Source: CAZMBI01 sp964564675 (GTDB lineage: Bacteria > Pseudomonadota > Alphaproteobacteria > Rickettsiales > UBA3002). Taken from it: a stretch of DNA of 64,000 nt. This document shows, one piece after another, positions 48,412-56,512 of the stretch (position 1 is the stretch's first letter; every line of letters starts with the position of its first letter). Below the pieces are notes generated by a model. That model ran no database searches. It saw nothing but the letters and a program-made list of their open reading frames with translations, and was not told where the DNA came from. The position numbers and the translations under genes are program-made. The DNA is taken from NCBI GenBank assembly GCA_964564675.1, contig CAZMBI010000004.1, positions 62,001 through 126,000 of the forward strand, read 5' to 3'.

Positions 48412-49101
48412 CTAATTCAACCGCTTGCGCAGCGACGTGAACAGCCGCTGGCCGTCGATACCGCCGGTGAGCGGGTCGGCGTGGCGTTCGGGGTGCGGCA
48501 TGATACCCAGCACGTTGCCGTGGGCATTGGTGATACCCGCAATATTGCCACGCGAGCCGTTGGGGTTGGCCTCGCGCGAGAGCGCGCCGCCGGCGTCGCA
48601 ATAGCGGAAGAGAATCTGGCGGCCCGACTGCAGCCCGGCCAGCGTCTCCTCGTCCGCGAAATAATTGCCTTCATGGTGGGCCACCGGCATAGAGACCACC
48701 TCGCCGGGATTATATTCCCACGTGTAGCTGGTTTCGGTGTTTTCCACCTTGAGCGTCACCGGCTTGCAGCGGAAATGCAGCTGATCGTTACGCATCAGCG
48801 TACCGGGCAGCAGATGCATTTCGCACAGCACCTGAAAGCCGTTGCAGATGCCCAGCACATGGCCGCCGGCGTCGGCATGGGCGCACACCGCATTCATAAT
48901 CGGCGAATGCGCCGCCATCGCACCGCAGCGCAGATAATCTCCGTAGGAGAACCCGCCCGGCAGCACGACCAGATCGGTATCGCGCGGCAATTCGCGCGCC
49001 TGATGCCACAGCAATGACGGCTCCAGCCCCTGCGCCTGCATCACGGTGAACACATCGCGCTCGCAGTTGGAACCAGGAAATTGAATGACGACAGATTGCA
49101 T
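48412..49101 (-). CDS. purQ: Phosphoribosylformylglycinamidine synthase subunit PurQ
   Basis: 229 residues; class I glutamine amidotransferase that supplies ammonia to PurL. VIQFPGSNCERDVF start, PGGFSYGDYLRCGA, nucleophile Cys in GICNGFQVLCE, and C-terminal PHPERHADP with the His-Glu pair. 15 bases after purS. A GGCATCAGGGGGCAGGCATC repeat follows its stop (48355-48380). Confidence 0.97.
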   Translation of the reverse strand: MQSVVIQFPGSNCERDVFTVMQAQGLEPSLLWHQARELPRDTDLVVLPGGFSYGDYLRCGAMAAHSPIMNAVCAHADAGGHVLGICNGFQVLCEMHLLPGTLMRNDQLHFRCKPVTLKVENTETSYTWEYNPGEVVSMPVAHHEGNYFADEETLAGLQSGRQILFRYCDAGGALSREANPNGSRGNIAGITNAHGNVLGIMPHPERHADPLTGGIDGQRLFTSLRKRLN

Positions 49102-49116
49102 ATCTTCTCTTGGCGG

Positions 49117-49359
49117 TCACTCCTCTAACGCCACGTGATAATCCTCGATCACCGTGTTGGCGAGGAGTTTTTCGCACATTTCCTTCACGGTTTTCTCAGC
49201 CTTCTCACGGCGGGTGGTATCCAGCTTGATCTCCAGATATTTACCCTGGCGCACTTCTTTGACGCCTTCGAATCCCATATGATCGAGCGCGTTTTCAATC
49301 GCCCGCCCCTGCGGATCGAGCACACCAGCTTTGAGCGTGATATGAATTTTGGCTTTCAT
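49117..49359 (-). CDS. purS: Phosphoribosylformylglycinamidine synthase subunit PurS
   Basis: 80 residues; the small bridging subunit of the PurLQS complex. KIHITLKAGVLDPQGRAIENAL, LDHMGFEGVKEVRQGKYLEI and the end LANTVIEDYHVALEE match the family. ATG 49359 has GGAG six bases upstream; four residues more would be added by the upstream frame. Confidence 0.95.
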   Translation of the reverse strand: MKAKIHITLKAGVLDPQGRAIENALDHMGFEGVKEVRQGKYLEIKLDTTRREKAEKTVKEMCEKLLANTVIEDYHVALEE

Positions 49360-49416
49360 GACATACTCCAATGATGGATGCTGCGATGAGGCATAACCGG
49401 GATTCGTATCATCGCG

Positions 49417-50259
49417 TTATTTCTTCCCGCGCGTGCCTTTGGACGCCGGTTTGCGTCGTCCGGCTTTGCCGCCGGTGGAGGTTTTCTTCAGCTTGGCCGG
49501 CTGCGCCGCCACCACCGTGGGCGACTCGATCACTTCGGCACCGGTGAACACGCCCAGACGACGGGCGACTTCGCGGTAATAATCGCCGACCTGTCCCATA
49601 TCCTTGCGGAAGCGGTCCTTATCCATCGAATCGCCGCTTTCGATATCCCACAGGCGGCACGTGTCGGGGCTGATTTCATCGGCCAGTATTACAGTGACAT
49701 AATCGCCGTCGTAAAGGCGGCCGAACTCCAGCTTGAAATCCGCCAGCCGGATGCCGATACCGCGGAACAGGCCGCTGAGATAATCGTTAATGCGCAGGGC
49801 ATAATGCCGTATTTCCTCCAGCTCGACCGGTTCGCAGACATCGAACAGGAAAATATGTTCCTCGGCGAGAAACGGATCGCCCAGCTGATCATTTTTCAGG
49901 CAGTATTCCACCAGCGGCGCACCGATCGGCTCGCCGTCCACCGCCTTGAAACGCTCGGCGAAACTGCCGGTGGCATAGTTGCGTACAATAACTTCCAGCG
50001 GAATGATCTCCACCGCCCGCACTAGTTGCTCGCGCATGTTGAGGCTTTTAATCAGGTGGGTGGGAATGCCCATCTCGCCGATACGGCTCATCAGAAATTC
50101 GGAAATGCGGTTATTGATCACCCCCTTACCGCTGATGCTGTCCTGCTTCTCATTGTTAAAGGCGGTGGTGTCGTCTTTGAAATGCTGAATCAGCGTTCCG
50201 GGCTCCGGCCCTTCCAGGAGTTTTTTGGCCTTGCCCTCATAGATAGGTTGTTTGCTCAT
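49417..50259 (-). CDS. purC: SAICAR synthase
   Basis: 280 residues; adds aspartate to CAIR in purine synthesis. YEGKAKKLLEGPEPGTLIQHFKDD (in parts), ISGKGVINNRISEFLM, ATGSFAERF, LADFKLEFGR and LADEISPDTCRLWD are all visible. The last 35 residues are a Lys/Arg-rich extension (KKTSTGGKAGRRKPASKGTR) beyond the catalytic fold. First gene of the minus-strand purC-purS-purQ group. Confidence 0.96.
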   Translation of the reverse strand: MSKQPIYEGKAKKLLEGPEPGTLIQHFKDDTTAFNNEKQDSISGKGVINNRISEFLMSRIGEMGIPTHLIKSLNMREQLVRAVEIIPLEVIVRNYATGSFAERFKAVDGEPIGAPLVEYCLKNDQLGDPFLAEEHIFLFDVCEPVELEEIRHYALRINDYLSGLFRGIGIRLADFKLEFGRLYDGDYVTVILADEISPDTCRLWDIESGDSMDKDRFRKDMGQVGDYYREVARRLGVFTGAEVIESPTVVAAQPAKLKKTSTGGKAGRRKPASKGTRGKK

Positions 50260-50353
50260 GAAGCGATGAAATCCTTTACAAGCGGTCAATGACTGGTCTA
50301 GATAGCCTCACCATACAGTAAACCGACCGCGCGTCAATGCCTGGAGGAAGATG

Positions 50354-50674
50354 ATGAGTCAATTCGACGACAGGAAAAAAGCCTTTGAAGACAAGTTCGC
50401 GCATGATCAGGAATTGCAGTTTAAAACGATTGCCCGCCGCAACAAGCTGTTCGGCCTGTGGGCGGCCGGCAAGCTGGGCATGGCCTCCGAAAAACGCGAC
50501 GAATATGCCCAGGCGGTGGTGATGGCCGATTTCGAAGAACCCGGTGATGATGACGTGCTGCGCAAAGTCGCCGCCGATTTTGAGGCCGCCGGCGTCGATA
50601 TATCACGCGACGTGCTGCGCCATGAAATGGACCTGCTGCTGGAAGAGGCCAAGCATCAGCTGATGCAGGAGTAA
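50354..50674 (+). CDS. ATPase inhibitor subunit zeta (DUF1476)
   Basis: 106 residues, four-helix protein found in alphaproteobacteria; in Paracoccus it blocks ATP hydrolysis by the F1 motor. The start FDDRKKAFEDKFAHDQELQFK, then RRNKLFGLWAAGKLGM and VVMADFEEPGDDDVLRKV match the family well. GGAGG lies six bases before ATG 50354; a neighbouring ATG at 50351 is too close to it. Divergent from purC. Confidence 0.93.
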   Translation: MSQFDDRKKAFEDKFAHDQELQFKTIARRNKLFGLWAAGKLGMASEKRDEYAQAVVMADFEEPGDDDVLRKVAADFEAAGVDISRDVLRHEMDLLLEEAKHQLMQE

Positions 50675-50768
50675 TAAGCAGGCTTTTTTAGCCGGTTATT
50701 CCCGGCAATGGGTGATGGCTGCGCCTGACGCGATTGCTTGGGGCGCGGCGCGTTGCCTTTCCCATATG

Positions 50769-51074
50769 TTACGGCTTCTCATGTTTGTGTGTTGCGCAAA
50801 CCACCATCCCGCCTGATGCCGACGGCATGGCCGCTTTTGCTACATCTATGATGCCCATATGCCACAACCAAAAGATTTTGTGGATAACGCCGGAAACAAC
50901 CACAAAATACGGTTGCCCTGTCACATAGCAATCTATATATAGTGGGTATATTAATAACAACATGGTTATGCGGATGGCCGATGCAATCAGATATGCAAAC
51001 AGCCGGCCGATATTGAATAAATTGGTTGCATGTGTGCTGAACTTTGAGCGCGCACTAGGTGGTAGTCGGTTCAT
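50769..51074 (-). CDS. Possible small membrane protein
   Basis: 101 codons; two hydrophobic stretches (about 23-44 and 50-68). AGGTGG six bases before ATG 51074. Codon use is unlike the core genes, and no family is recognised. Treat as doubtful. Confidence 0.3.
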   Translation of the reverse strand: MNRLPPSARSKFSTHATNLFNIGRLFAYLIASAIRITMLLLIYPLYIDCYVTGQPYFVVVSGVIHKIFWLWHMGIIDVAKAAMPSASGGMVVCATHKHEKP

Positions 51075-51285
51075 CCGCCGCCACCTGTACCATAAGCGGA
51101 TTGACGCCCTGATTATAGACCGCCGGGCGTCGGGAATTTGAGATTTCTGATGCGCCCGTAACGGGCTGCATCAGAGACTAGTTGCTTGCCGAGCGACTTG
51201 TGGGCTGAAGCTTGCTTCAGCCCTCTTTTTTTGGCTTGAGAAAGTACATATAGCAAAGCTTGTGGATAAAATCCAGAAGAAAAGG

Positions 51286-51370
51286 AGCCCGGGTTCGGGA
51301 TTCAGGTTTCGGGTTGCAGGCAAAAGCGCCATTCGCTAACACCCGATTCCCGATACCCGAACCGCGCCCC
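51286..51370. repeat. GGGATTC/TTCGGG-type inverted heptamer repeat
   Basis: GGTTCGGGATTCAGGTTTCG on the left and CCGATTCCCGATACCCGAAC-like words on the right, around AAAAGCGCCATTCGC. Shares GGGATTCAGGTTT with the rnpB insert at 34262-34335. Confidence 0.8.
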
Positions 51371-51378
51371 CCCTGCCT

Positions 51379-52272
51379 ATGAGCGAACCGCGCACTTTAA
51401 CCCCGGCCGCCGCGCTGCTGGCCATTCTGGTGGCCGCCTGCTGGGGCGCCAATTTTGCGGCATCCAAATTCGCGCTGCTGCATTTTCCGCCGTTATTTAC
51501 GATTTTCATCCGCTATGTGCTGGTCTGCGTGCTGCTGCTGCCTTTTGCCCGCCGGCGACCGCTGCCCCTGCGCGATCTGCTGATTCTGGCGACACTGATG
51601 ATTCCGCTGCATTTCACTCTGGTGTTCACCGCCATCTGGCTGGGGCTGGATATACCCACCACCGTCATCGCCATTCAGCTGGGTGCGCCGTTTTCCTGCG
51701 TGCTCAGCGCCATGTTACTGAAAGACCGCATGGGGCCGTGGCGCAGCGCCGGTATGGCGCTGGCTTTCACCGGGATCATTATCATCGCCGGCACCCCGAA
51801 CGTGACCGATCATGGCCTGGCGTTCCTGCTGGCGGTGTGCGGCGCGGTTGCCTGGGCCGGCGCCAATATTTTCGCCAAACGGCTGGGCCAGCCGCCGGTG
51901 ATGCCGCTGCTGTTTTGGACCGGTCTGCTGTCGCTGCCGATGACGGGCGCCCTCTCCTTACTGATGGAATCCGCGCATGGGGCGCTGCTGGCGAGCGTGC
52001 CGCTGTCGGCGGTGCTGGGCATCGCGTTCAGCGCCCTGCTGTCGACCATCGTCGGTTATGGGACGTGGTATTACCTGCTGCGGCATTACCCCGTCTCGCA
52101 GGTGGCGCCGTTTTCGCTGCTGGTGCCCATCGGCGGGTTTGCTTCGGGCTGGTTTTTCTTCGATGAAACGCTGACGCCGCAAATGATGCTGGGCGCGGCG
52201 GTTACCATCCTGGGCGTGGCCATCATCACCATGCGCATGCCGCGACACATGTCGCGCTGGGGGAAGATGTGA
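51379..52272 (+). CDS. EamA/DMT-family transporter
   Basis: 297 residues, ten predicted membrane segments in two EamA halves. First half: LLAILVAACWGANFAASKFAL, with the family's Trp-Gly-Asn signature. Second half: AVCGAVAWAGANIFAKRL, again with a similar motif, and LVPIGGFASGWFFFDETL. Members export amino acids, metabolites or cofactors; substrate cannot be told from sequence. The start ATG 51379 is just after a repeat; no clear ribosome-binding site. Confidence 0.9.
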   Translation: MSEPRTLTPAAALLAILVAACWGANFAASKFALLHFPPLFTIFIRYVLVCVLLLPFARRRPLPLRDLLILATLMIPLHFTLVFTAIWLGLDIPTTVIAIQLGAPFSCVLSAMLLKDRMGPWRSAGMALAFTGIIIIAGTPNVTDHGLAFLLAVCGAVAWAGANIFAKRLGQPPVMPLLFWTGLLSLPMTGALSLLMESAHGALLASVPLSAVLGIAFSALLSTIVGYGTWYYLLRHYPVSQVAPFSLLVPIGGFASGWFFFDETLTPQMMLGAAVTILGVAIITMRMPRHMSRWGKM

Positions 52273-52274
52273 GG

Positions 52275-52595
52275 CGAAAGCGCGAAGTCAGGGAGCCACG
52301 AAGTCAGGGAGCCACGAAGTCAGGGAGCCACGAAGTCAGGGAGCCACGAAGTCACGAAGGCACGATAACGCGTGGTCATCGCGAGGAGACCGCAGGCCGA
52401 CGCGGCGATCCATAAAACCCTGTCTTTTGCGCCAAGCTGCTCTGTATGGCTGGATTGCCGCGCTCACTGCGTTCGCTCGCAATGACAGTTTTCGTCATTT
52501 CGTGACTTCGTGACTTCGTACCTTCGTGCCTTCGTGCCTTCCTGACTTCGTGGCTCCCTGACTTCGTGCCTTCCTGACTTCGTGCCTTCTCCTAT
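52275..52595. repeat. Nested palindromic repeat between EamA gene and cysS
   Basis: Left arm: four copies of CGAAGTCAGGGAGCCA (about 52281-52345), then CGAAGTCACGAAGGCACG. Right arm: the complement in varied order (TTCGTGACTTCGTACC, GTGGCTCCCTGACTTCGTGC). The 110-base centre (52376-52495) is a second element, CATCGCGAGGAG...GGCGATCCA and TGGATTGCCGCG...CGCAATGACA. Thus one palindrome has been placed inside another. The unit CGAAGTCA also occurs in rnpB. Confidence 0.9.
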
Positions 52596-54001
52596 TCCCG
52601 CCGCCAATCGGTGGTGCCATCGGGGCGGTCTTCCAGCACAATGCCCTGCGCCTTGAGTGCGTCGCGGATGCGGTCTGCTGTTGCAAAGTCTTTGGCTTTT
52701 TTGGCTTCGGCGCGCGCGGCGATCTGGGCCTCAATTTCGCTACCCTCGCCGCTTTCGCCCTTAAACCAGTCATCGGGCGTCATCTGTAACAAGCCAAGAA
52801 ACCGCGCCGTGGCAATCTGGTCTTGCATCGGCAGTTGCTGCAACTGCGCAAAGGCTTTAGGCGTGTTGAGATCGTCAGCGAGGGCGTCGATCACCGCCTT
52901 TACCGGGGCCTGCGGCTCACCCGCTTGCGCCGGGAGAGGGGCAGGATGAGCAGCGAGGTGGCGATACCATTTATCCAGCCATTTCTCCGCTTCGCGTACC
53001 TTCTCATCATTCCAGTCCAGCGGCTCGTTATATTTGGCGGACAGCAGCGCAAGGCGAATCACCTCGCCCTTGACACCCTGATCGAGCAAATCGCGCACGG
53101 TGATAAAATTCCCCAACGACTTGCTCATTTTCTCACCATTAACTGTCAGAAACCCATTATGCACCCAATAGCGCGCATAGTGCGAGCCCGGGTTGGCGCA
53201 GCAGGATTGCGCGATTTCGTTTTCATGATGCGGGAATTTGAGGTCGGCGCCGCCGCCGTGGATATCGAAATTCTCACCCAGATGTTTCGTGCTCATGGCC
53301 GAACATTCGATATGCCAGCCGGGCCGACCGACGCCCCAAGGGCTGTCAAACACGCTGGATGCGTCGTCTTCGTCATCGGCGGGTTTCCACAGCACGAAAT
53401 CGCCGGGGTGTTTTTTATAGGATTCCACCGCCACCCGCGCGCCGGCTTCCTGTTCTTCGACTGTTCTTCCCGACAACATGCCATAATGGTAGTTGCCCGT
53501 TGCCCGATGCCAGTTGCCAGTATGACTTTCTGATGACTGACGACTGGCAACTGACGACTGGACACTAAACAGCACATGCCCCTCAGCGACGTACGCATTA
53601 CCGTGGGCGATCAGCCGCTCGATCATGGCGATCATCCCGGCGATATGTTCGGTCGCGCGCGGCTCGATCGTCGGACGCAGGCAATTCAGCGCGTCCATAT
53701 CGTGGTGGAACTGCGCCGTGACTTCACCAGTCAGCGCCTGAATGGAAATGCCGCGGCGGGCGGCCTCGGCGTTAATTTTATCATCAACATCGGTGATATT
53801 GCGCACATAGGTGACATGGCGGTCACCATACAAATGGCGCAGCAGCCGGTACAGCACATCATACACCACCACCGAGCGCGCATTGCCGATATGTGGGCGC
53901 GCATACACCGTCGGCCCGCAGACATACATGGTGACATGCTCAGGATTCAAAGGGGTGAAGGGTTGTTTGGTAGCGGTTAACGTGTTGTACAGCTGAAGCA
54001 T
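52592..54001 (-). CDS. cysS: Cysteinyl-tRNA synthetase
   Basis: 469 residues, class I. HIGH motif as PTVYARPHIGNARS (about 31-44), zinc site with CSAMSTKHLGENFDIHGGGADL, KMSKS in GEKMSKSLGN, C-terminal anticodon domain. A 25-residue insert (about residues 146-170, QSSVASRQSSESHTGNWHRA and on) separates GHVLFSV from YGMLSGR, normally 5-8 residues apart. Near the C-terminal half, PAPLPAQAGEPQA (52905-52950) is another likely repeat-derived loop. Confidence 0.96.
   Translation of the reverse strand: MLQLYNTLTATKQPFTPLNPEHVTMYVCGPTVYARPHIGNARSVVVYDVLYRLLRHLYGDRHVTYVRNITDVDDKINAEAARRGISIQALTGEVTAQFHHDMDALNCLRPTIEPRATEHIAGMIAMIERLIAHGNAYVAEGHVLFSVQSSVASRQSSESHTGNWHRATGNYHYGMLSGRTVEEQEAGARVAVESYKKHPGDFVLWKPADDEDDASSVFDSPWGVGRPGWHIECSAMSTKHLGENFDIHGGGADLKFPHHENEIAQSCCANPGSHYARYWVHNGFLTVNGEKMSKSLGNFITVRDLLDQGVKGEVIRLALLSAKYNEPLDWNDEKVREAEKWLDKWYRHLAAHPAPLPAQAGEPQAPVKAVIDALADDLNTPKAFAQLQQLPMQDQIATARFLGLLQMTPDDWFKGESGEGSEIEAQIAARAEAKKAKDFATADRIRDALKAQGIVLEDRPDGTTDWRRE
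53488..53570 (-). repeat. In-frame repeat insert in cysS
   Basis: Minus-strand CAGTCGTCAGTTGCCAGTCG, then TCAGTCATCAG, then ACTGGCAACTGGCATCGGGC. The left words (AGTTGCCAGT) and the right words (ACTGGCAACT) are inverted copies, the same inverted-heptamer plan as the intergenic elements but with another word. It is read through in frame. Confidence 0.7.
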
Positions 54002-54040
54002 GGCCGTAGCATGCGGATTTGCAGCACAAAATCAAGTGGG

Positions 54041-54074
54041 CTGTCATGAAACCGTCATGGTTTTAGATTAACAT
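54041..54074 (+). promoter_or_regulatory. PhoB-like box and -10 for 54097
   Basis: CTGTCAT-GAAA-CCGTCAT (54041-54058), the best match to the E. coli pho box in the window, then ten bases and TAACAT (54069-54074). The ten-base spacing is that of classical PhoB promoters, unlike the 22 bases at other boxes here. Confidence 0.6.
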
Positions 54075-54096
54075 GAAGATGTAAGTGAGGTTTGTT

Positions 54097-55011
54097 ATGG
54101 TAGAATTTAATGATGCCGTCTTAGCGGTTGCTACGGCCGAACATTCCAAATGGAGCACTGCCCCCTATAATCCATTCCTCAGTCAACAAGACCTATTAAA
54201 GAAGTACCTTAAAGAGTTTGGTTACTCATCCAATAAGGTAGATAATGGTAATCCGCCTTATTGGTGTCAGATTGGCACCAATTGGGTTAAACGCGAAGCA
54301 GCACAAATACTGTTATCCGATACAGAGTATGCGCGCATCAGACCGCATTTACCAGAAAGTCCTGGTGTCAGACATGCTATCCAGGAATACAAAGATGCCG
54401 GTGCCTATACTGCTTTTTCAGGAAAGCAAGCAGATTTCGATTCGTTTAAAGATCAATTGGATCCTGGTGACGAGGTGTTTTTGGGCAGGATTGGCCACGA
54501 CCGCCAAACGGCCATGCATTCCTCCGCCAAACATTCGGGAATTGTGAATCGTATCTTACCAGGTAATGCGATTGAGGTAATTGAGTTTAACGGCGTCGAT
54601 ACTGGGTCGGTAGCTTTACATTATTACAATAATATGGAGAACCTTCCTAAAGCGGCACGTGATAGAGCTTACGAATTGATTGGGTCGTTTGATCTCCAGG
54701 GCGTTAAACGCTTATTCGACGCTCATGGCATTACCTATAGCGGAGGCATCACCAAGACTACTTATTTTCTTGACGATGATAAAAATACTAGCAGGGACAA
54801 TAATCGCGTGATTCTGGGCTCTGGGGATACGAATAAGCTGTTTGAGTCTGCCGCCCGCAAGGCAGGAATTGATCTTTCGATGACAGAAATGAAACACGAA
54901 GCCACGCGGTTGGCCAGCGCCGATATGGACAAAGTCCGGAATATTCCGCCGCCCGGCCATACGCCCGGGCAACCACCACCATCACCGGCAATGGCAGCAT
55001 CCCGGGGATAA
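54097..55011 (+). CDS. Orphan protein with CHAP/NlpC-like peptidase motif
   Basis: 304 residues, AT-rich relative to neighbours. About residues 45-170 show the order expected of CHAP or NlpC/P60 amidases: Cys in NPPYWCQIGTNWV (about 52-64), DPGDEVFLGR, His in SSAKHSGIVNRILPGNAIEV and an acidic/polar residue in VIEFNG. No signal peptide. C-terminal half is polar, helical, then a Pro-rich tail (PPPGHTPGQPPPSP). ATG 54097 has GAGG six bases upstream; PhoB-like box above. A peptidoglycan or secreted-effector role is a guess from motif and regulation. Confidence 0.72.
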   Translation: MVEFNDAVLAVATAEHSKWSTAPYNPFLSQQDLLKKYLKEFGYSSNKVDNGNPPYWCQIGTNWVKREAAQILLSDTEYARIRPHLPESPGVRHAIQEYKDAGAYTAFSGKQADFDSFKDQLDPGDEVFLGRIGHDRQTAMHSSAKHSGIVNRILPGNAIEVIEFNGVDTGSVALHYYNNMENLPKAARDRAYELIGSFDLQGVKRLFDAHGITYSGGITKTTYFLDDDKNTSRDNNRVILGSGDTNKLFESAARKAGIDLSMTEMKHEATRLASADMDKVRNIPPPGHTPGQPPPSPAMAASRG

Positions 55012-55016
55012 TCGAC

Positions 55017-56360
55017 TCATGCCGCTTTTCCCCTGCTTGCCAACCGCCGGCGCGCCTCATCCGGGCCGAGCAAGCCGATCACGGCGGGCAGCTCCGGCCC
55101 GTCTTCGCGGGCGGTCAGGGCGAGGCGCAGCGGCATAAACAGGGCCTTGCCCTTGCGCCCGGTGTGGGTTTTCAGCGCCTCGATAAAATCCGGCCAGGCG
55201 GTTTCATCCCATGCATCCGGCAATAATTCGGCCGCCTTGCGGGTGAGCTCGGCATCGGTAATCACCGGGTCAATCGGCTCGCGCAGCATGGCCCACCAGT
55301 CGCGCACTTCCGGCAGGGTGGAGATATTGGCCTTGATCTGTTCCCAGAATGCTTCATCGACCTGCTCGAGCCCGAGAGCCATCAGTTGCGCCCGGACCTC
55401 GGCAAACGGCAGGTGATGCAGCGATTTCTGGTTCAAACGGGCCAGCTCGTCGGGATCGTAACTGGCCATGGCGCGGCCGAATTTGCCGATATCGAAACTG
55501 TCGATAAGGCTATCCATGCGCTCATACAGCGCGATGGGATCGGATGTGCCGATTTTCGCGAGATAGGAATTGATCACCATCGGCAGAATGCCTTCCGCCT
55601 GCAAGGAGCGAATATCGCCGCCGCCTTCTCGCTTGCTCAGCTTGCCGCCTTTCATCTGAATCAGCGCAATATGGCCGAAGGCGGGCACGGCATGCCCCAG
55701 CGCTTCCATGATCTGCACCTGAATCGCCGTGTTGGAGACATGATCTTCACCGCGGATGATATGGGTGACACCCAGCTCGCCGTCATCGACCGAGGTCGAC
55801 AGCGTAAACAGCGGCACGCCGTCTTCGCGGATGAGCACCGGATCGGTCAGGTGCTGACCTTCAAAATGTACGCGGCCGCGGACCATGTCCGCCCATTCGA
55901 TGGGTTCATGGTTGAGCAAAAAGCGCCAGTGCGGCCGGCGGCCCTCGGCTTCATAGGCGACTTTTTGCTCCTGCGTGAGTTTGAGCGCCGAGCGGTCATA
56001 AATCGGTGGCAGGCCACGGCTGACCAGCATCTTGCGCTTGATCTCCAGTTCCTCCGGTGTTTCGTAACACGGATACAGCCGGCCGTCGGTGATGAGTTTC
56101 TGGCGGGCCGCCTCGTAATGCGCAAAGCGATCAGACTGTGTGATTATGTCATCCCAGTCCAGACCGAGCCATTGCAGATCATCGCGGATAGCCGTTTCAT
56201 ACGCTTCGCGCGAGCGCTCGTGATCGGTATCGTCGATGCGCAGCAGAAACCGCCCGCCGTTTTTATGGGCGAACAGCCAGTTGATCAGCGCCGTACGCAC
56301 ATTGCCAACATGCAGATAGCCGGTAGGCGACGGCGCGAAACGGACAAAAGGTGTGGTCAT
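55017..56360 (-). CDS. gltX: Glutamyl-tRNA synthetase
   Basis: 447 residues, class I. RFAPSPTGYLHVGNVRTAL (HIGH variant), DTDHERSREAYE, YETPEELE, LSTSVDDGELGVTHIIRGEDH, and KMSKS variant KLSKREGG. The shorter C-terminal domain resembles the second GltX found in many alphaproteobacteria, which may charge tRNA-Gln; the other copy is not in the window. ATG 56360 has GAGGAAATC just upstream; the frame extends 18 codons further without homology. Confidence 0.95.
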   Translation of the reverse strand: MTTPFVRFAPSPTGYLHVGNVRTALINWLFAHKNGGRFLLRIDDTDHERSREAYETAIRDDLQWLGLDWDDIITQSDRFAHYEAARQKLITDGRLYPCYETPEELEIKRKMLVSRGLPPIYDRSALKLTQEQKVAYEAEGRRPHWRFLLNHEPIEWADMVRGRVHFEGQHLTDPVLIREDGVPLFTLSTSVDDGELGVTHIIRGEDHVSNTAIQVQIMEALGHAVPAFGHIALIQMKGGKLSKREGGGDIRSLQAEGILPMVINSYLAKIGTSDPIALYERMDSLIDSFDIGKFGRAMASYDPDELARLNQKSLHHLPFAEVRAQLMALGLEQVDEAFWEQIKANISTLPEVRDWWAMLREPIDPVITDAELTRKAAELLPDAWDETAWPDFIEALKTHTGRKGKALFMPLRLALTAREDGPELPAVIGLLGPDEARRRLASRGKAA

Positions 56361-56443
56361 GATTTCCTCTTTATCGGGAGTCTGCTCCCGGCTTACGCTT
56401 CGGCTGTTCTTCATTGGCCGCGATGATGGTTTTTATGGTCTGG

Positions 56444-56463
56444 ATTCCCGCTTTCGCGGGAAT
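56444..56463. repeat. REP-like hairpin ATTCCCGC/GCGGGAAT
   Basis: 8-bp arms, TTTC loop, flanks TGG...GACAA. Same class as 43958-43977. Confidence 0.8.
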
Positions 56464-56512
56464 GACAATATGAAAGCTGGGTCATAAAGGATTTACCCGC
56501 TGCGCACAAGCT

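Larger units (their letters stand above)
50675..51378. other. 700-base region without a confident gene
   Basis: Holds a minus-strand ORF at 50769-51074 (101 codons; hydrophobic segments with LFAYLIASAIRITMLLLIYP; AGGTGG before its ATG), which could be a small membrane protein but has irregular composition. Upstream of it, overlapping, is a 38-codon minus-strand frame (51056-51172) ending VQVAADEPTTT with good codon use, perhaps the end of a broken gene. Around 51170-51235 lie hairpins, with TTTTTTT at 51227-51233. The rest shows nothing. Confidence 0.6.
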
